Shown: positions 44,021 through 51,833 of the stretch, piece after piece
How the letters are laid out: each line of letters begins with the position of its first letter
Numbering within the stretch: position 1 is the first letter of the stretch
NCBI GenBank assembly: GCA_029213265.1
Contig: JARGNG010000006.1
Location: 70,035-134,034, forward strand
Source of the DNA: Verrucomicrobiales bacterium
GTDB lineage: Bacteria; Verrucomicrobiota; Verrucomicrobiia; Verrucomicrobiales; DEV007
DNA length: 64,000 nt
Direction: 5' to 3'
Notes under the pieces: model-generated
Seen by the model: only the letters and a program-made list of their open reading frames with translations
The model's database searches: none
Told to the model about the DNA's origin: nothing
Made by a program: the position numbers and the translations under genes

Positions 44021-44614
44021 CATGGGACAGATCTGAATGGCGCCTCCGATCTGTTCCTGGCATTTTCCGGGGACGGAAGCACGATTGCCTTTGCCTCGGA
44101 GTCAACCAACCTAGTGTCGCCCGATACCAACCCGTGGCAGGACATTTTTGTCACGGAGAACCCGCTGTTGATTCGTTCCGACGGACTCATCGGCATCTCT
44201 TCCGCCCTGGCCGCCGCCCGGGGCGGTGGGGTGTATTCGAACCTGGCGTCGCTGCAACGGGTCCGCCTCGTGATCCGACAGCGAAAGGCGCGTAGTTTTC
44301 ACTGGTTCGCGGAAAACGATGGACTTTCTCCCGATTCCTTTTCCACGAGGTCAACCCGGCCCCGTGGCAGGTTCGCCCGATACTCCGTCACCGGTTTGAA
44401 CGGAGAAGGAAACGTGACTGCCGCGGCAATTGCCGGATCCCTCGTCACTCCGAGTCTGAATCCGGGCGAGTTCCGTGCCTACCGGGGACGGATCAAGGGA
44501 AAGAACCGGAAAGGAAGAGGCACTGTCATTCTCACGAGTGGGTCCGTGGCCGATCCTCAGGTAAGCGACTCCGGCTCGGTGTCGATCAAGTTTAAGGCGA
44601 AGAAGAAACGTTGA
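44021..44614 (+). pseudogene. 5'-truncated remnant of a PD40/beta-propeller surface protein
   Basis: An open frame runs from a TGA ending at 44020 to the stop at 44614 with no convincing start. It opens in the middle of a PD40-type propeller strand (SDLFLAFSGDGSTIAFASES, then NLVSPDTNPWQDIFVTEN), and continues into a domain similar to that of the small secreted protein at 43278. A GTG at 44114 could start a shorter protein but would cut the propeller motif. I read it as a decayed larger gene; no matching 5' part is seen in the 220 bp before it. Confidence 0.6.
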
Positions 44615-44716
44615 CCGGATTGATGCGGTTGCCCTCCCGTTCCACGTGGGATCGGCCTGACTCGCTCACGCTCGCAGCTACGGTGTTAAAGAGAGCGAAA
44701 AAGTAGAAGCGTCTCA

Positions 44717-46141
44717 CTACATTTCGACTTCCCAGCCCTTGCGGTATTCGCGCCGGATCACGGAATCGAGTTCGGGGTGACCTTTTACCTTCATGTTTTC
44801 CGCGTCCCATTTCAGCGTTTTGCCGGGGGTGCGTTGTGCGAGGCAGCCAAGGAGGACGGTTTCCGAGAAGGGACCGGCATAATCGAAGGCCGACTGCCCG
44901 CGCTCTACTTTCCCGTCGATTGCGTCGAGCCACTCCTTGTAGTTGTTGTCATCGCGGGCCCGGGGAACGGAAGGTTCGGGCGTGGCGAAGCCATCCATCA
45001 TACTGCTGGGCTTGACCATCCAGGTATCGCGGAAGCGGTCGAAGAAAAGTTTTCCGCGTTCTCCAATGATGACACTTTCGTATTTCCGGTAGTCGACTCC
45101 CTCAAGGATTTTCTCGGAGGGACGGTTGAACTCACCGGGAATGAGTTTCCAGCTCTCGCGATCAAATTTGGCTCCCTTCTGGCCGTCGTACCAGTGCAGT
45201 TGGATGCCCTTGTCGGCGAAGTTATAGGTAATGGTGGAATTGATCGGGGCCGAGAGGTCACTAACGCCTTCCTGCTTCGCCCGGATCGTTGTTGGCGATC
45301 CCAGTTCGAGGGCCCAGTAGGGCATGTCCATGATGTGGCAGGCCATGTCGCCGAGCGCTCCGGTTCCGAAGTTCCACCAACCGCGCCAGGCGAAGGGGGC
45401 AATGCGCGGGCTGTAGTCGACCCATTCAGCCGGACCGATCCACTGCTCCCAGTCAAGGCCGAGGGGAACATCCTCCTTCTCCGGCGCTTCTTTAAAACCC
45501 TGCGGCCAGATGGGGCGGTTCGTCCAGGCATGGACTTCTTTGACTTCACCGAGAAGACCGGCGCGGACCAGTTCCACGACGCGACGCATGTGGCTGTTGG
45601 CATGGGCCTGGTTTCCCATTTGCGTTTTGACTCCGGTTTCCTTAGCCAACTGCGTCAGAACCCGGGCTTCCCAGATCGAGTGGGTGAGAGGTTTCTGACA
45701 GTAGACGTGTTTGCCGGCGCGCATCGCCTGCAGAGAAGCGTGGAAGTGATGGTGATCCGGAGTGGAAACGGTAACGGCATCGATCTTGTCGCCCATGTCC
45801 GCGATCATCTCGCGATAGTCGGTGTAGAATTTTGCGTCCGGATATTTTTCGCGGGCATCGGTGATGGACTTGAGTCGTGATTTGGAGCTGCCATTCGCAT
45901 CGGCCTGGCTGAACTTCTCCACATCCACGATGTCGACGAGGGCGGCGCATTGCATTCCTGCTCCGACTGATCCACCGATATCAGCTTTTCCTTTTCCGCC
46001 GGATCCAATCGCACCGAAGTTGACCCGGGAGTTGGCACCCCAGACGTGAGAGGGGACAAATTGAAATCCAAAGGTGGCTGCGGCGGCGGACTTGACAAAA
46101 CCGCGGCGGGTCGTTTTGGAAGAGGCTTGGCTTTCTTGCAT
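44717..46141 (-). CDS. Gfo/Idh/MocA-family oxidoreductase, Tat-exported
   Basis: 474 aa from the ATG at 46141 (MQESQASSKTTRRGFVKSAA); the twin-arginine RRGF and hydrophobic region indicate Tat export, a common arrangement in planctomycetes and verrucomicrobia. The Rossmann motif VNFGAIGSGGKGK is followed by VTVSTPDHHHFHASLQAMRA and the VYCQKPLTHS motif, where QKP replaces the usual EKP. GxxSxHIMDMPYWAL-type and HWYDGQKG segments fit the C-terminal domain. It probably oxidises or epimerises a sugar derivative using bound NAD(P). Last gene of a minus-strand group after rnr and the ceramidase-like gene. Confidence 0.92.
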   Translation of the reverse strand: MQESQASSKTTRRGFVKSAAAATFGFQFVPSHVWGANSRVNFGAIGSGGKGKADIGGSVGAGMQCAALVDIVDVEKFSQADANGSSKSRLKSITDAREKYPDAKFYTDYREMIADMGDKIDAVTVSTPDHHHFHASLQAMRAGKHVYCQKPLTHSIWEARVLTQLAKETGVKTQMGNQAHANSHMRRVVELVRAGLLGEVKEVHAWTNRPIWPQGFKEAPEKEDVPLGLDWEQWIGPAEWVDYSPRIAPFAWRGWWNFGTGALGDMACHIMDMPYWALELGSPTTIRAKQEGVSDLSAPINSTITYNFADKGIQLHWYDGQKGAKFDRESWKLIPGEFNRPSEKILEGVDYRKYESVIIGERGKLFFDRFRDTWMVKPSSMMDGFATPEPSVPRARDDNNYKEWLDAIDGKVERGQSAFDYAGPFSETVLLGCLAQRTPGKTLKWDAENMKVKGHPELDSVIRREYRKGWEVEM

Positions 46142-46198
46142 GGGAAAGAATGGCAAGGAAGCGCTGTTCCGTCGATCCCTTGATGAGGCTAGACGGAT

Positions 46199-47551
46199 TC
46201 AGTTCCGGAGCAGTTTTTCTAACACCGCCAAAACCTTGCCCTCCTGACCCGGTGCGATCCAACTCCATCCCCTGATGTTGCTGTCGCCTTCGCTTTCCGC
46301 TTTCTCCGTTGGAATGTATCCCGGTCCGCTTTCTCCGTAGCCCGCCGTCAGGACAAAACTGTCTCTTCCCATCTCCTCTGCCGCCAGCTGGTATTCCACA
46401 TAGATCTCTGCGGGCAGCAGCAGGAGTTGTGCCTTCCCGCCTTCCAACTCGAGAAGGGGAACGTCGATGGGCTGACCGCTCGCACAGCGTTTCTGCCAAC
46501 TCAGTCCGAGAGCGGCTTTCCCGCGGGTCATGCGGTCTTTGGATTCATCGTGCAGGATGCTTCGGAGGCTTTCCTCCGTGAAAGGACCATCGGACTGAGG
46601 TGCCAGCGTGAGGGACTCCGAGCGAAAGGACATTTCGGTCAGCTTGTGTTTGGTTGTGTTCTCCCACGCTTTTGTCATCGCCTCTTCCAGTCGATCGGCG
46701 AAGAGGGCCCGCATCTCCTTCTGCCCGTTGTTGAACTTCCCAACGGTGACGTTCCCGCTCGCTCCGCTCGCGTAGATTTGCAGGGTCTCCGGAGTCTTCT
46801 CCTGTCGGGCTGCCCGGGCCATTCCGGGAAAGTCAGCTGAGATTCGTTGCGTCCGATAGTAGCTCATCGGGTGAGTCGCATAGATGGAGAGCGCGCAAAC
46901 CGCGTCCTCGCCATCCCAGAAACTGAGCGTTTTCACCCAGGGGTCGATCGTGCCGACCGGAGCGATTCGCCCGGGGAGATTGCCGCTTGATCCCCGACCA
47001 TAGCTGACTTCGCCTTCTGAATTCACAAAGCGCCGGTTCGAAGCGAGTTCTTCCGCTTTGGCTTTTCCGGTGCCGAAATGAGAGATCGTCTGTGGATTTT
47101 TCCAGGCCTCCTTCGCTGCCGCAGCGACCTTCTTCAGGGTCTCTTCGTGAAACTTGAGATCGATCAACTGGGTTTCCGCACCCGCCTCCTCGAGAATTCG
47201 CTGCGCCGTGAGATCGGCGAGCGGAGTGTCGTGTTGATGAATGGCACTCACGAAAACGCGGGCGCGATCGGTGTCGACCGCATCCGCCAGGGCATCCCGC
47301 CAGTGGTCGAAGGCGTCGTTGCGAATTTCGGACCAGTCGACCGAAACAAATACGACCGGTTTGCCGAGTTTCGCCCCGGAGAGGACAAACCCTTTGGCAA
47401 AAAGGGGGTCGTTTACGGCGACCGATTCTTTCCCGCCCCCGGTGAAAAGCTGATGTCCGACCGGTGGAGTGACGTCGACCGAGAAGGTGGCGAGTTCCGC
47501 TGCGTAAATGGAACCGGCGGACAGAAGCATCAAAAGAACCCGAAAGAGCAT
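46199..47551 (-). CDS. Secreted neutral-ceramidase-like protein
   Basis: 450 aa from the ATG at 47551, giving signal peptide LFRVLLMLLSAGSIYA. The start of the mature part (FSVDVTPPVGHQLFTGG) and VFVSVDWSEIRNDAFDHWRD, then VSAIHQHDTP, match the N-terminal domain of neutral/alkaline ceramidase-like proteins; IHQHDTP takes the place of the zinc-binding HTHSGP. Other features: ATHPMSYYRT, DFPGMARAA, LLLPAEIYVEYQ and TAGYGESGPGYIPT. Such proteins are frequent in planctomycetes, where the substrate is unknown. It lies 57 nt before the Gfo/Idh gene, likely in one transcript. Confidence 0.8.
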   Translation of the reverse strand: MLFRVLLMLLSAGSIYAAELATFSVDVTPPVGHQLFTGGGKESVAVNDPLFAKGFVLSGAKLGKPVVFVSVDWSEIRNDAFDHWRDALADAVDTDRARVFVSAIHQHDTPLADLTAQRILEEAGAETQLIDLKFHEETLKKVAAAAKEAWKNPQTISHFGTGKAKAEELASNRRFVNSEGEVSYGRGSSGNLPGRIAPVGTIDPWVKTLSFWDGEDAVCALSIYATHPMSYYRTQRISADFPGMARAARQEKTPETLQIYASGASGNVTVGKFNNGQKEMRALFADRLEEAMTKAWENTTKHKLTEMSFRSESLTLAPQSDGPFTEESLRSILHDESKDRMTRGKAALGLSWQKRCASGQPIDVPLLELEGGKAQLLLLPAEIYVEYQLAAEEMGRDSFVLTAGYGESGPGYIPTEKAESEGDSNIRGWSWIAPGQEGKVLAVLEKLLRN

Positions 47552-47599
47552 TTCAAATTCTAGGGGGAAGCCCGGCAAGCCGACAACAGGGAAAATGCC

Positions 47600-47666
47600 G
47601 TAGCCGCGCTCGCAAGAGCGTTGGTCGTCTTGTGCCCCGGGACCACCTTTTTGCGAAGGCGGCTAC
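47600..47666. repeat. REPIN-like element A
   Basis: 67 bp bounded by GTAGCCGC and GCGGCTAC. Each end carries a small hairpin with a GCAA/TTGC loop (CGCTCGCAAGAGCG at the left; CCTTTTTGCGAAGG at the right). Confidence 0.7.
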
Positions 47667-47727
47667 TCTTCGGATGAGGCGGGATGAAATCGAGAAAGCC
47701 CGGCAAGCTGACAATCGGGGAAATGCC

Positions 47728-47794
47728 GTAGCCGCGCTCGCAAGAGCGTGGGTCATCTTGGGCTCCGGGACCACCTTCTTGCGAAGGCGGCTAC
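47728..47794. repeat. REPIN-like element B, supplying the rnr stop codon
   Basis: Second 67-bp copy 128 bp away. Its right-hand end CTAC (47791-47794) contains the complement of the rnr TAG stop. The right hairpin is perfect here (CCTTCTTGCGAAGG). Confidence 0.7.
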
Positions 47795-50049
47795 TCTCTC
47801 GCTACCGCCGGGATGAAATCGAGAAAGCCCCGCTCCCGATTGACCTTGTGAAGTCGCACTTTCAAGCTGACGCCAACGGCGAGAGTGGGTCCGTTTCGGC
47901 GGCTTTTGAAATGCTGTCGGGCGCGGTCGAAAAAATATTCCTCCCGCCCGGGAAGATCGTCTCTCCGGATGAGGCCTTTGACGAGGAGTTCGTTCAGTTC
48001 GAGGAACGCTCCGATGGGGCGGACTTCGTAAATGGTCGCCTCAAATTCTGCATCGGGATCTTCGCGACAAGTTCGTTCGAGGTATTCGATCATCTTGAGC
48101 CGCTGCGTTTCCTGCTCGGCTTCGGCGGCGATCCGCTCGGTTTTTGAAATGTGTTGGGCGAAATCACTGATCTCCTGGATGCCGGGTGTTTTGTCAGGAT
48201 TCTCCGGCGCTGTCGGCTCGTTCCGTTTGGAGAGGATGCTGCGGAGAACGCGATGAACGGCGAGATCCGCGTAGCGGCGGATCGGGCTGGTGAAGTGAGT
48301 GTAGTTGCCTTTCGACAGCCCATAGTGGCCCAGCGGGTCTTTGGAATAGGCGGCCCGCCGAAGGCTTTTGAGCAGGGCAATCTTGATGCTGTGCTCTTCG
48401 AGTTTTCCCCGGACTGCGGCGAGGAGTTTTTGCAATTCCTCTCGTTGCGTGACATCACCGACGCGGTGGCCGAAGCTCCGCGCCAGCTCGGCGAATTCCT
48501 CCAGTTTGCCCGGATCCGGGTCTTCGTGAATTCGGTAGACGGAAGGAGCGAGCGCATTTTTGGTTTCGAGGGCGACTGCTTCGTTGGCAGAGAGCATGAA
48601 TTCCTCGATCAGCTGATGGCTTTCGTCGTAGATGCTTCGCTTGATTCCGATCGCTCGACCTTTTTCATCGAGTACGACGCGGACTTCCGGAAAGTCCAGA
48701 TCAAGGGCACCTTTCTCAAATCGGCGTTTGCGAAGGAGAGAGGCCAATTTCCAGGCCCGCTTGAGATGACGGGCGAGGCTCTGCTCCTTTTCGTCCTCCA
48801 TAGCTTCGACTGTTTCCTCGCTGCTTTGCATGAGGGCGAAGGCTTGTTCGTAGGAATAGCGTCGATGGCTCTTGATGACGGCCGAAACAAAGCGGGACGA
48901 CTTCGGCTTCCCGGATTTTTCGAAAGTTAAAATGGCGGCATGGGTGAGTCGTTCCTCATCCGGCTTGAGCGAGCAAACTCCATTGCTGAGTTTCTCGGGG
49001 AGCATGGGAATGACCCGGTCTGCGAGGTAGACGCTGTTCCCCCGTTTCCGCGCTTCCTTATCGAGGGCGGTTCCGGGCTTCACATAGTGGGATACATCGG
49101 CAATGTGGACGGCGAGTTCCCAGCTCCCATCCGAATTTTCGCTGATACAAATAGCGTCGTCAAAGTCCTTGGCGTCCTCGGGATCAATCGTAAAGACTTC
49201 CTTCTCGCGCCAGTCCTCGCGGCGATCGATTTCCTCCTGTGAAACGACGTCCTCTATGATTTCCGCTTCCGTTAAAACGGAGTCAGGGAATTCGAGGGGA
49301 AGGCCGTAGCGGTGGATGACTTTCAGAATGTCGACTCCCGGAGCGTCGTCACGCCCGAGGATTTTCGTCATCTTCGCCATCGGAAAGAAGCTCGGGTCCG
49401 TCCAGTCGACAAAGGATGCGACGACAATATCGCCGGGATTGGCTTCCGGGAGGATTTCCATCAGTTGGAAATTGGGGGGAAGTCGAGAGTCTTCCGGCGA
49501 AACGGTGGCCCGGGATCCTTTGCCGTGAAACATTCCCACGATGGGCCGCTGATTCCGCTCCACGACGGTGATGACACGGGCCTGCCACTTCTCTACCTCG
49601 TCGTATCCGCGGTCACGATGTTTGCGTGAATGCCTGTGCCAGCGGGGCGGTTCCCGACGGGAGAGTTTCACCTCGACCGTATCGCCATCCAGTGCAACAC
49701 CACTCGCATGTCCCGGGACGAAAATCCGGGGCCGATCCATTGAGCGAAAGACGGGACTGCTTTTCGGATCGGAGGGAACAAAGAATGCGCTTTTCCGTTT
49801 TCGGTCCGGGGAAAAATGGATTTGTCCTGTGAAAGTCTCTCCCGTGTCGGATTTCCCGGGAACCCGATAGCGGGATTTTTTACCGGCGACGATTTCGCCG
49901 CGCTTTTCCAGCTCGGTGAGCGCTTCCCGCAATTCGCTGCGATCTTTCGACGGAATATCCAGCGCCCGTGCGATTTCGGATTTATTCTGAGGACGGTAGT
50001 CCGGGTGGTGAACCCAGTCCCGGATTTGCTGGATCAGAGGATTGTTCAA
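47791..50049 (-). CDS. rnr: Ribonuclease R
   Basis: 752 aa. An N-terminal winged-helix segment (QIRDWVHHPDYRPQNKSEIA) is followed by cold-shock domains, the RNB catalytic domain with its metal-binding motif FTIDPEDAKDFDDAI, and a C-terminal S1 domain (FEATIYEVRPIGAFLELNEL). RNase R is a processive 3'-5' exonuclease that degrades structured RNA and takes part in trans-translation quality control. The terminal basic tail is short: the protein ends soon after S1 at VARE, and the stop lies within a repeat element. Its start faces the pilin gene on the plus strand, with 122 bp between. Confidence 0.95.
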   Translation of the reverse strand: MNNPLIQQIRDWVHHPDYRPQNKSEIARALDIPSKDRSELREALTELEKRGEIVAGKKSRYRVPGKSDTGETFTGQIHFSPDRKRKSAFFVPSDPKSSPVFRSMDRPRIFVPGHASGVALDGDTVEVKLSRREPPRWHRHSRKHRDRGYDEVEKWQARVITVVERNQRPIVGMFHGKGSRATVSPEDSRLPPNFQLMEILPEANPGDIVVASFVDWTDPSFFPMAKMTKILGRDDAPGVDILKVIHRYGLPLEFPDSVLTEAEIIEDVVSQEEIDRREDWREKEVFTIDPEDAKDFDDAICISENSDGSWELAVHIADVSHYVKPGTALDKEARKRGNSVYLADRVIPMLPEKLSNGVCSLKPDEERLTHAAILTFEKSGKPKSSRFVSAVIKSHRRYSYEQAFALMQSSEETVEAMEDEKEQSLARHLKRAWKLASLLRKRRFEKGALDLDFPEVRVVLDEKGRAIGIKRSIYDESHQLIEEFMLSANEAVALETKNALAPSVYRIHEDPDPGKLEEFAELARSFGHRVGDVTQREELQKLLAAVRGKLEEHSIKIALLKSLRRAAYSKDPLGHYGLSKGNYTHFTSPIRRYADLAVHRVLRSILSKRNEPTAPENPDKTPGIQEISDFAQHISKTERIAAEAEQETQRLKMIEYLERTCREDPDAEFEATIYEVRPIGAFLELNELLVKGLIRRDDLPGREEYFFDRARQHFKSRRNGPTLAVGVSLKVRLHKVNRERGFLDFIPAVARE

Positions 50050-50089
50050 GCGGCAAAAAAGTAGCGAAAAGGCTGGACGTGTGTTCGTG

Positions 50090-50105
50090 CAATGTGTTTA
50101 CATTG
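50090..50105. promoter_or_regulatory. Inverted repeat CAATGT-GTTT-ACATTG between rnr and the pilin gene
   Basis: Perfect 6-bp arms around a GTTT spacer, with a further TTGCA/TGCAA symmetry outside. It sits in the 122-bp divergent spacer and may be an operator. Confidence 0.45.
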
Positions 50106-50171
50106 TATTGCATACAGAAAGTGATTTTTCTTCACTTAGAACTCGCAAAGGCGAGCCAAACTCTTTACACA

Positions 50172-50789
50172 ATGCCTCGAAATATGAAAAGTTCACATCG
50201 AAAACACTCCCCCCGAAAAATTCAGGGCTTTACGCTCCTCGAGCTTCTTGTCGTGATCGCGATTATCGCTGTTCTTGCCGGCTTGATGTTCCCTGCGACA
50301 AGCGGAGCGCTTCGCAAAGCCGAGACCACTCACGCTCAGAACTCCGCCTACAATTTGAAGAATGCGATATCCGCTTACTTCACGGAGTATCGAAAGTATC
50401 CCGTCGATCCGGGCCAAAATGACGATGAGATCGAAATTCGGACGGACAACGAACTGATGGATGTATTGCTCGGCGCTGATTCAGAAGCCGAAAGTGGAGG
50501 CTTGAACCCGCGAAGAATCGCTTTCTACTCCGGTAAGCAGGCAAAACCCATGGGTGGCGGTAAGTACCGAAAGGGGATTACTCTGGAAGATGACGGTGGT
50601 GGTGAACTTTGGGATCCCTATGGTGAATACTACTACGTCCGGATGGATTTGGATTACAACAATCGGGTACCCAAGCCGACGTGGGACGAGTCGACAGATG
50701 CGACGAATCTTCCGGAATCGATTCTCGTGTGGAGCGCGGGGAAGGACAACGAGGAAAGCGAGGCCAAAGACAATATCAAGACCTGGTAG
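50172..50789 (+). CDS. Type II secretion/type IV pseudopilin (GspG-like)
   Basis: 205 aa from ATG 50172 (ATG 50184 is also possible). The prepilin signal is a basic leader ending in Gly, cut before FTLLELLVVIAIIAVLAGLM; the Glu at +5 is present. The soluble part is longer than usual and holds a G-type layout (AYNLKNAISAYFTEYRKYP ... LWDPYGEYYYVRMDLDYNNR). It probably forms part of a pseudopilus or pilus. It stands alone, about 5 kb before the main gsp cluster, and ends at a strong terminator. The many prepilin-like genes in this group mean the exact machine is uncertain. Confidence 0.9.
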   Translation: MPRNMKSSHRKHSPRKIQGFTLLELLVVIAIIAVLAGLMFPATSGALRKAETTHAQNSAYNLKNAISAYFTEYRKYPVDPGQNDDEIEIRTDNELMDVLLGADSEAESGGLNPRRIAFYSGKQAKPMGGGKYRKGITLEDDGGGELWDPYGEYYYVRMDLDYNNRVPKPTWDESTDATNLPESILVWSAGKDNEESEAKDNIKTW

Positions 50790-50815
50790 GTTCTCTTCGG
50801 GCCTGATAGAATTTC

Positions 50816-50849
50816 AAAAAGCACGTCTGGTTTCAGACGTGCTTTTTTT
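50816..50849. terminator. Bidirectional terminator between the pilin gene and cysQ
   Basis: Stem GCACGTCTG paired with CAGACGTGC around GTTT, A-run before and seven T after; serves both converging genes. Confidence 0.95.
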
Positions 50850-50851
50850 GT

Positions 50852-51628
50852 TTATTCGACCATGAAAAACGGGTTGAGCAGGTTCTCCTTATTGTAGCGA
50901 AGAGGCTCTCCGGTTTCGTGATTGATTACCTTCCGGCCTGCTTCGAGGGCGACTGCGTGCGCGGCGCCGGTGTCCCATTCCATGGTGGGACCGAGTCGAG
51001 GATAGACATCGGCGGATCCCTCAGCGACGAGACAGAGTTTCAGAGAGCTTCCTGACGAGAGGAACTCGACTTCCTTGCCTTCCGCTTTGAGCGAATCAAC
51101 AAAGTCCTGTACTGCATCCGTGAGGTGGGAGCGGCTTGCCACCACGGTGACCTCGGATTTTTCCGAGTAATGCGGCCCGCCGGTCAGTGCTTGGGGTTCC
51201 CCGTCCCCCTCGGTTTTCCAGGCACCCTGGCCGGCCATAGCCCAGAACATTTTCTCTCCGACGGGTTGGTAGACAACTCCGGCGACGGGAGTGCCGTTTT
51301 GAACGAGGGCAATGTTCACCGTGAATTCCCCGTTTCGTTTGACGAACTCCTTGGTGCCGTCGAGAGGATCGACGAGCCAGAAAAGCTCCCAGTCTTTTCG
51401 CTCTGAGTAATCAACCGCTTTGGTTTCCTCGGAAATGATAGGGATCTCGGGATAAAGCTTTTCGAGTGCTTCCACGATCACCGTATTTCCTCGGCGATCC
51501 GCTTCCGTGAGAGGGGAGGTGTCTTCTTTTACATCGACTGTGAACTCGGTTCCATACACTTCCAGAATTTCCTCTCCTGCGCGCACGGCGATCTCTTTAA
51601 TGTCTTCGATTCGAATAGTATCTATCAT
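50852..51628 (-). CDS. cysQ: 3'(2'),5'-bisphosphate nucleotidase
   Basis: 258 aa from the ATG at 51628 (MIDTIRIEDIKEIAVRAGEE). Inositol-monophosphatase superfamily: the metal site is formed by the Glu of IISEETKA and the motif WLVDPLDGTKEFV; the later MEWDTGAAHAVALEAGRKV is the second conserved motif. CysQ removes the 3'-phosphate of PAP(S) formed in sulfate assimilation, which fits a cell that handles sulfated substrates (a sulfatase is also in the window). The ASRSH and SSLKLCLVAEGSADVYPR stretches are family-typical. The 205 bp upstream hold a 33-bp paired-motif element. Confidence 0.94.
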   Translation of the reverse strand: MIDTIRIEDIKEIAVRAGEEILEVYGTEFTVDVKEDTSPLTEADRRGNTVIVEALEKLYPEIPIISEETKAVDYSERKDWELFWLVDPLDGTKEFVKRNGEFTVNIALVQNGTPVAGVVYQPVGEKMFWAMAGQGAWKTEGDGEPQALTGGPHYSEKSEVTVVASRSHLTDAVQDFVDSLKAEGKEVEFLSSGSSLKLCLVAEGSADVYPRLGPTMEWDTGAAHAVALEAGRKVINHETGEPLRYNKENLLNPFFMVE

Positions 51629-51703
51629 TTGGGCCAACCAACCGCTGACCGGAAAGAAGTCAACTGTGGAGAATGCATTCACGATGTGCGGGATTCCCGG
51701 ACT

Positions 51704-51736
51704 CAACAGGGTTCGGGCACTGTCGCAACCCTGTCT
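51704..51736. repeat. 33-bp paired-motif element, copy 3 (inverted)
   Basis: CAACAGGGTTC (51704-51714) and CAACCCTGTCT (51726-51736) are separated by 11 bp; the inner eight bases of the arms are complementary (ACAGGGTT/AACCCTGT). Same 11-11-11 layout as at 12827 and 39868. It lies in the spacer between the minus-strand pseudokinase gene and cysQ. Confidence 0.75.
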
Positions 51737-51833
51737 GCTATCTCTCCGGCCGTTTGGGAATCATTATGCGGGAAAAGCAGACGAACTCCTTTCGAATCGA
51801 ACCGGCTGCGGGTCTGCGCGCGGGGGGCGAGGA

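Larger units (their letters stand above)
47570..47829. repeat. 128-bp tandem duplication of the rnr 3' end with flanking sequence
   Basis: Two diverged copies of one unit (47570-47697 and 47698-47825) each contain GCCCGGCAAG, a REPIN-like element and the complement of the codons for GFLDFIP, the last segment of RNase R. The copy nearer the gene holds the true stop; the outer copy is a non-coding echo. Confidence 0.85.

Noticed and set aside
44640..44700. GCTCACGCTCGCAGCTACGG resembling the REP-like GTAGCCGC sequence
   Set aside because: Only partial similarity and no paired arm, so not counted as a REPIN.
44777..45880. 367-codon plus-strand frame opposite the Gfo/Idh/MocA gene
   Set aside because: Antisense shadow; the minus frame has a complete Tat signal and Rossmann motif.
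47583..47595. CAACAGGG near REPIN A as a fourth copy of the 11-bp motif
   Set aside because: Matches only 8 of 11 bases and has no partner 22 bp away.
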